Source of the DNA: DASUFF01 sp036274695
GTDB taxonomy: Bacteria > UBA10199 > JACPAL01 > GCA-016699445
Direction of reading: 5' to 3'
Length of the DNA: 64,000 bases
Assembly: GCA_036274695.1 (NCBI GenBank)
Contig: DASUFF010000141.1
Coordinates: 1 to 64,000 of the forward strand
Shown here: positions 1 through 7,114 of the stretch, piece by piece
Numbering within the stretch: position 1 is the first letter of the stretch
Layout: each line of letters opens with the position of its first letter
The notes under the pieces: generated by a model
The model's database searches: none
What the model was told of the DNA's origin: nothing
Seen by the model: only the letters and a program-made list of their open reading frames with translations
Made by a program: the position numbers and the translations under genes

Positions 1-1
1 G

Positions 2-817
2 CAGAAAGACGGACGGATCGTCGTGGCCGGTGCGTCGGGGACCTCGGGAGGGATCTCGTCGATCTTCGTCGCCCGCTATCTGGAGGACGGCACGCCGGAT
101 ACCGGCTTCGACGGAGACGGTTTTGCGGAAATCCAACCCGGCGGCAATCCCGGTTTCGCGGGCGGCGTTGCCGTGCAGGAGGACGGGAAGATCGTCGTGG
201 CCGGCTCTTCCGGAGGCCCGGGCGATCAGGATTTCACCGTCGTCCGTCTGAAGGCCGACGGGAGCCTGGACGCCGGCTTCGACGGCGACGGCGTCGCCCT
301 GACGGTCTTCGGTGCCGACACGAGTTTCGCCCAGGGACTGGCCCTTCAACCGGACGGAGGCATCGTGGCCGCCGGGGCGCGGCAGACGAGCACCGTGTCT
401 CAAGCGGTCCTCGTCCGCTATCTCGCCGACGGGTCTCCCGATGCGTCTTTCGGTTCCGGCGGCGCGGTCAGCACTCCCATCGGCCTGGATGGCGGCGTCG
501 CCGCGGCGGTGGCACTTCAAGACAACGGGAGCATCGTCGTGGCGGGCACGGCCCAAAAGGGAATCTTGGATGCGGACAGCCTTCTTCTTCGCTATCTTCC
601 AAACGGCGATCTCGACCCGGATTTCGCGGGCGCAGGGCTCGTGACGACGGACGGCGGGACGAACGACCACGCGGCGGCCGTGGCCCTGCAATCGGACGGA
701 AAGATCGTGGTGGAAGGGCAAAACGACCACGATGTGATCTTGATCCGCTACGAAGGCGATCCGCCCGCCCCCGCGCCGCAACCGTCTTCCGGAGGCTGCG
801 ATCTGATCGTTCGATAG
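2..817 (+). CDS. Delta-60 repeat (beta-propeller-like) protein, 5' partial
   Basis: The reading frame is open to the left window edge, so only the C-terminal part is present. It consists of about four copies of a ~60-residue unit with the pattern 'DGKIVVAG ... RY/RL ... DGSLD..F', the delta-60 repeat described in secreted deltaproteobacterial proteins. The repeats probably form a beta-propeller-like surface domain, but the function is unknown. The last residues are a Pro-rich spacer followed by GGCDLIVR. A lone cysteine in such a tail resembles C-terminal sorting or anchoring tails seen on exported proteins of this group (inference). Stop codon at 815-817. Confidence 0.85.
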   Translation, partial: QKDGRIVVAGASGTSGGISSIFVARYLEDGTPDTGFDGDGFAEIQPGGNPGFAGGVAVQEDGKIVVAGSSGGPGDQDFTVVRLKADGSLDAGFDGDGVALTVFGADTSFAQGLALQPDGGIVAAGARQTSTVSQAVLVRYLADGSPDASFGSGGAVSTPIGLDGGVAAAVALQDNGSIVVAGTAQKGILDADSLLLRYLPNGDLDPDFAGAGLVTTDGGTNDHAAAVALQSDGKIVVEGQNDHDVILIRYEGDPPAPAPQPSSGGCDLIVR

Positions 818-856
818 AAATCCGCAACCATCTCCGATCGTTCCCGATGTTAAGCC

Positions 857-1993
857 ATGCCCTTCGCGAATCCTCCTTCCATCGCCCTCGTGCTCCCCGG
901 CGAAGCCATGTGGGGGGCCCTGCAAACCGGGTTCACGTTCGAGCTTGGGGGGCGGTTGCAGCGGCAGGGGTGGGGAGATCATCCCTTCGACGTCGCCATC
1001 GGCAGTTCTTCGGGCAGCCTGATCGCCACGGGAGCGGCGGCGGGAGGGCCGTTCGATCACGGCCTCGGCCGGGAGGGATGGATCGAGTTCGGTCGCGCGA
1101 CCCGCTTTTTCCAAAGGGGAAGACCGCTCAATCCCTATCCGGGCGCCCTGCAGCGGATCTTCGAAAGCGGCCTGGTCGACGCGGACCGCGCCTATCACAG
1201 CCCCACGCGCTTGATCGTCACCGCCTCCGACTACCACGCGGAGGCCGTCTCCCGGCTCGGACGCGATCATTTCCGGCTTTTTCTGGCGGGCGCCCGCCTG
1301 CTGCTCGCGGGAAAGGACGCGGCGGATCGGGAGACGTTCGACGAGATCGGCGCCTCTCTCCTGGACGACGGCCGCCGGATCTTCGGCACGCGCTACTACG
1401 CCACGAAAGCGGCGCCCGTTTCCCCTTATCGGCGTGAGGCGGCCTTCAGCGAGGTTTGGAGGACCGTGGAATCGCCGGAGCAATTGAGGCGCGCCGTGGA
1501 GGCATCTTCCCGCGTGCCCCTGCTCTACGGTAATCCCGTCATCGACGGCGTCAACGTGATGATCGACGGCGTTTTCACCAACAACGCGCCGGTGGAGCTC
1601 GCCTTGGAGCACGGCGCGCGGCACGTCTTCGTGGTGACCAGCAGCAAGAAGGGTTACGTGTTCGACCGCCCGGTGCAGACCTTGTTCCGCCGGCAGCTTC
1701 GCGGATGGATCGGGGGGCTGGGCCGGTTGGGGCGAGGCCTTCGCTTCGTGCCGGGGAGCCGCCATGCGCAGGAGATGCTGGAAGCGCTGGCGCGCATGAA
1801 GGGCATGGTCCCCAAGCCCGCGCCCTTGGACTTGGACGACCTTCGCCGCCGTTATCCGGGACAGGACATTCACGTCGTCCATCCGCCCCGGAACATCCGC
1901 GTGAACCGTTTCTTCGAGTCCGATCCCCGGGTGCTGGGCCGGCTCTACGACTTGGGATGCGAACTGGCCGACCGCGTTCCGGGTTTTGGTTGA
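857..1993 (+). CDS. Patatin-like phospholipase
   Basis: 378 residues. The patatin fold uses a Ser-Asp dyad. The nucleophile elbow GSSSG is at residues 49-53 (Ser51), and the Asp is probably D237 in a 'DGVFTNNAP' segment, matching the patatin DG(A/G) box. An N-terminal 'LVLPGEAMWGALQTG' stretch looks like a modified glycine-rich oxyanion loop. No signal peptide is seen, so it is probably a cytoplasmic or membrane-associated lipid acyl hydrolase. The 3' end overlaps the convergent PAP2 phosphatase gene by 49 bp, and both products would act on lipids. The ATG at 857 is preceded by only a weak ribosome site. Confidence 0.85.
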   Translation: MPFANPPSIALVLPGEAMWGALQTGFTFELGGRLQRQGWGDHPFDVAIGSSSGSLIATGAAAGGPFDHGLGREGWIEFGRATRFFQRGRPLNPYPGALQRIFESGLVDADRAYHSPTRLIVTASDYHAEAVSRLGRDHFRLFLAGARLLLAGKDAADRETFDEIGASLLDDGRRIFGTRYYATKAAPVSPYRREAAFSEVWRTVESPEQLRRAVEASSRVPLLYGNPVIDGVNVMIDGVFTNNAPVELALEHGARHVFVVTSSKKGYVFDRPVQTLFRRQLRGWIGGLGRLGRGLRFVPGSRHAQEMLEALARMKGMVPKPAPLDLDDLRRRYPGQDIHVVHPPRNIRVNRFFESDPRVLGRLYDLGCELADRVPGFG

Positions 1994-2523
1994 AAAAACG
2001 CGGCCGCCAGGCCGAAGGTCCAGGCGGCTCCCAGGAAGGCGCCGCTCAAGACGTCGCTGGGGTAATGGACGCCCAAGTACACGCGCGAAAAACCCACGAG
2101 GGCGATCAGCAGAGAGGCCATGAGGAAGAAGATCACCCGCGCGCCCCATCCGCGCAGGTGCCGCGCGGCGAGAAGGGCCAAGGTCAGGAAAGTGGCGGTC
2201 GAAAGCATCGTATGGCCGCTCGGGTAGGAAAAATCGGTCACCTCGACCAGGTGAGGAAGAAGGGTGGGGCGATCGCGCCGGATCCAGAGTTTGATAAGGT
2301 AGCTCCACAGGCCGGCTCCCGACAGGGAGAGAAGGAGAAAGACGATGCCGAGCCGGTCATTGACCAGCCAAAGAACGATCAAGGCCGCCAGTCCGATGAG
2401 GACGGCGACGGTCGTCGAACCCAGGGCGGTGACGTTCACCATCGGGCCGTTGAGGGAAGCGCTCCTCAAGTTGCCGACGGCCATGAGAACGGACTCGTCG
2501 AAGCGGCTGATCGGATTCATCAT
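1945..2523 (-). CDS. PAP2-family membrane phosphatase
   Basis: 192 residues with several hydrophobic segments. The three PAP2/acid-phosphatase motifs are present in order: K-x6-RP ('KLWIRRDRP'), PSGH, and SR-x5-H-x3-D ('SRVYLGVHYPSD'). These form the phosphohistidine active site of lipid phosphate phosphatases such as undecaprenyl-diphosphate or phosphatidic-acid phosphatases; the substrate cannot be assigned. The start overlaps the ftsH stop as ATGA (2520-2523), so it is co-transcribed and probably translationally coupled with ftsH. Confidence 0.9.
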   Translation of the reverse strand: MMNPISRFDESVLMAVGNLRSASLNGPMVNVTALGSTTVAVLIGLAALIVLWLVNDRLGIVFLLLSLSGAGLWSYLIKLWIRRDRPTLLPHLVEVTDFSYPSGHTMLSTATFLTLALLAARHLRGWGARVIFFLMASLLIALVGFSRVYLGVHYPSDVLSGAFLGAAWTFGLAAAFFQPKPGTRSASSHPKS

Positions 2524-4391
2524 GTCCTGACGGCGGCGACCGCCGGCTTCTTGGCCTCGTCGCCCGTTCCGAGCTCCTGCCAGAGGGGATGGAGCTCCTT
2601 TTGGTCCAGGGTCTCCACCTCCAAGAGGCGCTTGGCGGCGGCTTCGAGGAATTTCCGGTTCCGTTCGATCGCCTGCTTCGCCCTCAGAAAGGCCTCGTCC
2701 AGGATCGCCTTGACCTCGGCGTCGATCAGGCGGGCGGTCTCCTCGCTGATGTCCATCCGTCGGAAATTCGTGACCGCCCCCTGAAGGAAAGGCGAGTGCT
2801 CGGTCTCGAAGGTGGCCAAGCCCAGTTTGTCGCTCATCCCGTACTCGGTTACCATCGCCCGGGCGATGTTCGTGGCCTTGGTCAGGTCGTCGCCGGCGCC
2901 GGTGGAGACGTCGTCGAAGAAGAGCGACTCGGAGGCGCGCCCTCCCAAGAGGACGGCGATCTTGCGGATTAGCTCCTCACGCCTCATGAGATAGCGGTCC
3001 TCGGTGGGGCGCTGCAGCGTGTAGCCCAGGGCCCCGATGCCCCGCGCGATGATGCTCACCTTTTGCACCTGCACGGAGTCTCCCTGCGCGAGGGCGACCG
3101 TGGCGTGCCCCATCTCGTGATAGGCGACGCGGCGGCGTTCCTCCGGATTCATGAGGCGCTTGCGGCGTTCGAGGCCGGCCACGATCCGCTCGATGGCCCC
3201 GATGAAGTCGTTCTCCTCCACAGCCGCGGCCTTCCGCCGCGTGGCGAGGAGGGCCGCTTCGTTGACCAAGTTCGCGAGATCGGCGCCCGAAAATCCCGGG
3301 GTCAATCCCGCGATCCTTTCCGCAGACACCTCCGCGGCAAGCTTCACCTTCTTCATATGGACCTTCAGGATCGCGGCGCGCCCGTTCAAGTCGGGATTGT
3401 CCAAGAGGATCTGGCGGTCGAACCTTCCCGCCCGCAGAAGGGCGGGGTCCAAGATCTCCGGGCGGTTGGTGGCGGCGAGAAGTATGATGCCCTTGGAGGG
3501 GTCGAACCCGTCGATCTCGGCCAAGAGCTGGTTCAAGGTCTGCTGCATCTCTTCGTGGGCGCCGCCGCTCAAATAGCCCAGGGCCCGCGATTTGCCGACG
3601 GCGTCCAGCTCGTCGATGAAGAGGAGGCAGGGGGCGCTGGCGCGCGCCTGCTCGAAGAGGTCGCGCACGCGCGCGGCTCCGAGGCCGACGAACATCTCCA
3701 CGAACTCCGAGCCGTTGATGGAGAAGAAGGGGACGTTCGCCTCGCCGGCGATGGCGCGGGCCATGAGCGTCTTGCCCGAACCCGGAGGACCCACGAGGAG
3801 GATGCCCTTCGGGGCCCGGGCGCCCAGCTGGGCGTAACGCGCCGGGTCCTTCAAAAAATCGATCAGCTCGCGGACCTCTTCCTTCGCTTCCTCGACGCCG
3901 GCCACGTCGTCGAAGGTGATCTTCACGTCCTTCTCCATGTAGATCTTGGCCTTGGACTTGCCCAGCCGCATGAGGCCGCCCTGGGCCCCGTCCGTCAGCC
4001 GCCCGAACATCCCGCGCCAGAGCCAGAAAAGGAGGAGCAAGGGGAGGACCCAGGAGAGAACGGTCCAAAGGGTATTGTGATTGCGAGCCCCTTCGAAACG
4101 GACGCCTTTTTCCGTGAGCTTGGCGACCAAGTCCTTGTCCTCCACCCGCACCGCGAGGAACCGGCGAGGCTTGGCGCCGTCCGCGGGCTTGAAGACGCCC
4201 GCGACCTTATCCTCCGAAATGGCGACCTCCGCGACGTCGCCTTTTTCCAGGCGGGAGACGAAGTCGCTGTAGGGTATCTCCTCGGCGGGAGCGAACCAAG
4301 ACGGGTTCTGCAGGAGCAGCCAGTAGCCGGCGATCAGGAGGACCAAAGCGACCCATCCCAGGCCGGGAATTCTCGACTTCCGCTCGTTCAT
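2520..4391 (-). CDS. ftsH: ATP-dependent zinc metalloprotease FtsH
   Basis: 623 residues, a normal FtsH length. There are N-terminal membrane segments at ~13-28 and ~108-127 around a short periplasmic domain. The AAA+ domain has Walker A GPPGSGKT (201-208), Walker B LLFIDELDA (~257-264) and a second region of homology at ~305-325. The M41 protease domain has the zinc site HEMGH (425-429; the common form is HEAGH) and a third acidic ligand near D502. It degrades misfolded membrane proteins. No Shine-Dalgarno site precedes the ATG, and the -10-like TAAAAT ends 6 bases before it, so the mRNA may be leaderless. PAP2 follows in the same operon. Confidence 0.97.
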   Translation of the reverse strand: MNERKSRIPGLGWVALVLLIAGYWLLLQNPSWFAPAEEIPYSDFVSRLEKGDVAEVAISEDKVAGVFKPADGAKPRRFLAVRVEDKDLVAKLTEKGVRFEGARNHNTLWTVLSWVLPLLLLFWLWRGMFGRLTDGAQGGLMRLGKSKAKIYMEKDVKITFDDVAGVEEAKEEVRELIDFLKDPARYAQLGARAPKGILLVGPPGSGKTLMARAIAGEANVPFFSINGSEFVEMFVGLGAARVRDLFEQARASAPCLLFIDELDAVGKSRALGYLSGGAHEEMQQTLNQLLAEIDGFDPSKGIILLAATNRPEILDPALLRAGRFDRQILLDNPDLNGRAAILKVHMKKVKLAAEVSAERIAGLTPGFSGADLANLVNEAALLATRRKAAAVEENDFIGAIERIVAGLERRKRLMNPEERRRVAYHEMGHATVALAQGDSVQVQKVSIIARGIGALGYTLQRPTEDRYLMRREELIRKIAVLLGGRASESLFFDDVSTGAGDDLTKATNIARAMVTEYGMSDKLGLATFETEHSPFLQGAVTNFRRMDISEETARLIDAEVKAILDEAFLRAKQAIERNRKFLEAAAKRLLEVETLDQKELHPLWQELGTGDEAKKPAVAAVRT

Positions 4392-4397
4392 CCAAGC

Positions 4398-4439
4398 ATT
4401 TTACCGCAATGCCCTTCCGGAGGGCATGACAAGGATCAT
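4398..4439 (-). promoter_or_regulatory. ftsH promoter with Crp/Fnr-type palindrome
   Basis: The palindrome ATGACAAGGATCAT spans 4426-4439. A TAAAAT -10 hexamer lies at 4403-4398 on the minus strand. Counting -12 at the first base of the hexamer puts +1 at 4391, the A of the ftsH ATG, and the palindrome centre at -41.5. This is class II activator geometry with a leaderless transcript. A short hairpin (GCCCT/AGGGC, 4411-4425) sits between the two elements. Confidence 0.6.
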
Positions 4440-4460
4440 GAATTTCAGCGGGCGGCGTGC

Positions 4461-5195
4461 TTAAGGGATCGGTATCGCGTCTTCATAGGGAAGCACCAAA
4501 ACGCGCGTCCCGTGAAAATCGTTCTCCTTGGACGGGGTTTCCACGAAGAATTCGTTCAGCCAGAGGGCGTCCTCCGTGAAGAGGCGGACGCAGCCGTGGC
4601 TGGCGTTGTAGCCGGGCACCTCGGGCGAGCCGTGCAGCGCGTAGCCGCGTCGGAAGAACATGCAGTAGGGCATCGGGGCCCCTCCCTTGCCGATGGGGAA
4701 TTTTCCGGATTTGCACTTGCGGCCGCCCTTGGAGAGCGCCGAAAACTCCCCGTCGGGGCTCCGGCAGCGGCTCCGCACGTCCGGACACCAATTCTTTCCG
4801 CCGGACGCCGGGCCCCAAAAAACGAGCTTGCCGTCCTCGTCGTAGGCCCCCCAGGCGAGCTGGGAGAGGTCCACGACGACGAGTTTCTCTCCGTCCGTGT
4901 CGCGCTTTTTCGGGAAAGGCGAGACGCTCATCACCGTGGCCCGTTCCAGCTTCTTGGGCACGGCGAGGATCATGCCGGGGCGCAGCTTGACGTTCATCCG
5001 GTTCGCGCGCCGGACGAGATCACGCTCGTAGTCGTCGGGCCAAAGAATCTCCCACGTGTCTCCCGCGTCCACTTCGAGGCATTCGTAGCCCTTTTGGGTG
5101 CAAAGAATTTCTCCATACCGGCTTCCGGCCCCAGCGCGCGGGACGGCGCCCAGGAGGGAGAGCAGCGTCAAGAGGCTCACGCAGAATCTTTTCAT
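4461..5195 (-). CDS. L,D-transpeptidase (YkuD) with LysM-like domain
   Basis: 244 residues from the ATG at 5195. An upstream TTG at 5204 is possible but would put residues before a clean signal peptide (MKRFCVSLLTLLSLLG...). A LysM-like peptidoglycan-binding segment follows ('GDTWEILWPDD...LRPGMILAVPK', roughly 40-90). The YkuD catalytic core ends in 'YALHGSPEVPGYNASHGCVRL', containing the invariant HGCVR with nucleophilic Cys. It is predicted to form 3-3 peptidoglycan cross-links or attach proteins in the periplasm. The predicted +1 falls on or next to the ATG at 5195, which supports this start. Confidence 0.9.
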   Translation of the reverse strand: MKRFCVSLLTLLSLLGAVPRAGAGSRYGEILCTQKGYECLEVDAGDTWEILWPDDYERDLVRRANRMNVKLRPGMILAVPKKLERATVMSVSPFPKKRDTDGEKLVVVDLSQLAWGAYDEDGKLVFWGPASGGKNWCPDVRSRCRSPDGEFSALSKGGRKCKSGKFPIGKGGAPMPYCMFFRRGYALHGSPEVPGYNASHGCVRLFTEDALWLNEFFVETPSKENDFHGTRVLVLPYEDAIPIP

Positions 5196-5200
5196 CAGGG

Positions 5201-5243
5201 ACAATAGATCATGAGGGGAAGCGCCCCGGTATGATTTCGGTCA
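5201..5243 (-). promoter_or_regulatory. L,D-transpeptidase promoter with Crp/Fnr-type palindrome
   Basis: TGATTTCGGTCA lies at 5232-5243 and overlaps the stop codon of the upstream usp gene. A -10-like TATTGT at 5206-5201 would start transcription at about 5194-5196, next to the ATG at 5195. The palindrome centre is then about -42 to -43. Confidence 0.45.
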
Positions 5244-6137
5244 CTTCCCCGCGCGCGATGGGAGCGTAAGGGTGGAGCAGGGGGCGTGCCGCACCACGTT
5301 CTCGGCGACGCTTCCCAGGACCAGATGTGCGAGCCCTCTCCGTCCATGGGTCGGGATGACGATCAAATCGGCTCTCGTGGAACGGGCGCTCCGGCAAATG
5401 GCGTCGGCCGGTGCGCCGGAGAGCACGTGAATGCGGGCCCGCACCTTGCGCGAAACGGCCGCGGCGACGAGCGTTTTCAACTTTTTATGAGCCTTCTTCC
5501 TTAAGTCCTCCGAGAGCGTGGGAGGAAAATAGAGGCGCATCTCGGGAAACGGCGCCAGGTTCTCGACGGTCGGAGAGACGTGAACGATCTCGAGGCGGGC
5601 GGAAAAGAGCCCGGCCAAGTCCGAGGCGGCGCGAAGGACGCGGCGGGAGGATTCGTCGAAATCCAGCGGCACCAAGATGCGTTTGGGCGGCCACGCCCTC
5701 GGCTTGCGGACCACCCAGACCGGCGCCGGAGAGCGGCGGACGATGCCTTCCGCCACGCTTCCCATCAGGACGTGAAGGAGCCCGGTCCTTCCGTGGCTCC
5801 CCATGACGACCAAGTCCGGCTTTTCGTCCTTCAAGACCCCCAAGACCGCCGTCTTCGGGTCTCCCGCGGCCAGGATGCCCTGGATCGAGCGCGGCGTTTG
5901 CCCTCCCTTTTTCTCCAAGAGGTTCCGCACTTCCCGGTACAGCCGCCGGTTGAGGAGGTTTTTCAAAGGCTCGGTCTGATGGCCCCAGTCGCGGATCAGG
6001 TAGGTGGGGCCGATTTCCCAGACGTGGACGATGCCGAGGCGCGAGCGAAAGCGTGAGGCCAGCCTTTCCGAGAAATGAAGCGCTTCCCGGCCCGGCTTGG
6101 AAAAGTCATAAAGAGCGATGATTTTTTCGAATTTCAT
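5241..6137 (-). CDS. Tandem universal stress protein (UspA family)
   Basis: 298 residues with two consecutive Usp folds (~1-145 and ~150-298). Each ends in an ATP-binding G-x2-G-x9-G-S pattern: 'GSHGRTGLLHVLMGSVAEG' in the first and 'PTHGRRGLAHLVLGSVAEN' in the second. Tandem Usp proteins act in energy or oxygen limitation and other growth arrest; the exact target is unknown. The start is supported by a GGAG ribosome site ~9 bases upstream and the family N-terminus 'MKFEKIIALYDFS'. This is one of four usp genes in the window, and three of them sit directly behind a Crp/Fnr-type site. Confidence 0.93.
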   Translation of the reverse strand: MKFEKIIALYDFSKPGREALHFSERLASRFRSRLGIVHVWEIGPTYLIRDWGHQTEPLKNLLNRRLYREVRNLLEKKGGQTPRSIQGILAAGDPKTAVLGVLKDEKPDLVVMGSHGRTGLLHVLMGSVAEGIVRRSPAPVWVVRKPRAWPPKRILVPLDFDESSRRVLRAASDLAGLFSARLEIVHVSPTVENLAPFPEMRLYFPPTLSEDLRKKAHKKLKTLVAAAVSRKVRARIHVLSGAPADAICRSARSTRADLIVIPTHGRRGLAHLVLGSVAENVVRHAPCSTLTLPSRAGK

Positions 6138-6163
6138 AATGCCGCTCCTGAACGCAAACGTTT

Positions 6164-6204
6164 ATTCTAACCCCCCGCCTTAAGATCTCCATGACGAAAG
6201 TCAT
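6164..6204 (-). promoter_or_regulatory. usp promoter with Crp/Fnr-type palindrome
   Basis: The perfect palindrome-type site ATGACGAAAGTCAT (6191-6204) lies upstream of TAGAAT (6169-6164). The implied +1 is near 6157, centre -40.5, leaving a ~20-base leader with a ribosome site. The 12-base core TGACGAAAGTCA is identical to the one in front of the second usp gene at 11481-11492. Confidence 0.6.
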
Positions 6205-6221
6205 CCTGCGGCGGATCCGGA

Positions 6222-7112
6222 TCAGAGGGACTTCAGCCCCTTCACCCGCGTCCCTTCCCGGATCTTGTCGCCGGGATAAAGAATGACCGTTTCCCCCGCC
6301 TTAAGCCCCGAGGCCACGACCGCCTTGACGGGATTGCGGGACTCGATTTCGACGCGGCGCTTGCGGGCTTTGCCGCCTTCCACGGCGAAGACCTCCCACG
6401 AGTCGCCTTCGCGGAAGAGGGCGCCTGTGGGGACGGTCAGGGCGTCGTCCACGGAGGCGACGACGATGTGCGCGTCGACCCGGAAGTTGTCGCCCAAACC
6501 CTTCCATTCCTCCAAGGGCGAGACGATCGTGATCACCACGTTCACGCGCTGCTCCTCCACGCCGAGGGCCGAGACCTTCATGAAGGCGGAGGGTTCCACG
6601 AGCTTGACGCGGCCTTGAAGGGGCTTCGGGCCGCCCCAGCCCTCGATGCGGACCGGGTCGCCGGAACGGACGCGGACGGCGTCGGTGGTCAGCACGTCGG
6701 CGACCACTTCGAGGGAGTGCGAATCGGCGACGTCCATGATGGCGGCGCCCCGCAAAATGGGGCCCTCGCTGTCGCGCTGGACGCGGAGGACGTAGCCGTC
6801 GACGGGGGCTAATTGCGGCCGTTCCGGGCCCCAGTCGATGACGGCGACCGTTTGCCCCTTGAGGACGCGGTCTCCCGCCTTCAGGGTCACGCGCCTCAAG
6901 TTCCCTTCGACGTCGGCGATGACGGTATAGATGTCCACGGCGCGCGTGATGCCGTCCTCGACGACCTCCTGCTCGTAAGGTCCGCGGGCGACCTGGGCCA
7001 ATTCCACCGCCAACGGCCTCGGACGGATCGCCCAAACGACGGCCGCGACGAGGAACAACCCGCCCAAGGCCAACAAAACGCGTTTGACCGTCCGGTAAGA
7101 GTCTCGTTCCAT
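6222..7112 (-). CDS. HlyD/MacA-type periplasmic adaptor protein
   Basis: 296 residues starting at MERDSYRTVKRVLL. A single N-terminal membrane anchor (~10-30) is followed by a lipoyl/barrel-sandwich segment ('GNLRRVTLKAGDRVLKGQTVAVID...GYVLRV') and beta-barrel domains typical of membrane fusion proteins. The alpha-helical hairpin is short or absent, because 'AVIDWGPERPQLAPVDGYVLRV' joins the two lipoyl halves almost directly. The gene starts 2 bases after the FtsX-type permease stop and ends the ABC operon. It is predicted to bridge the inner-membrane ABC exporter to the periplasm or outer membrane. No outer-membrane channel gene is adjacent. Confidence 0.88.
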   Translation of the reverse strand: MERDSYRTVKRVLLALGGLFLVAAVVWAIRPRPLAVELAQVARGPYEQEVVEDGITRAVDIYTVIADVEGNLRRVTLKAGDRVLKGQTVAVIDWGPERPQLAPVDGYVLRVQRDSEGPILRGAAIMDVADSHSLEVVADVLTTDAVRVRSGDPVRIEGWGGPKPLQGRVKLVEPSAFMKVSALGVEEQRVNVVITIVSPLEEWKGLGDNFRVDAHIVVASVDDALTVPTGALFREGDSWEVFAVEGGKARKRRVEIESRNPVKAVVASGLKAGETVILYPGDKIREGTRVKGLKSL

Positions 7113-7114
7113 GG

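Noticed and set aside
3063..5207. 714-codon open frame on the plus strand opposite ftsH and the L,D-transpeptidase
   Set aside because: It runs antisense to two clear genes and encodes no recognisable domain. Long antisense frames are common at this G+C content.
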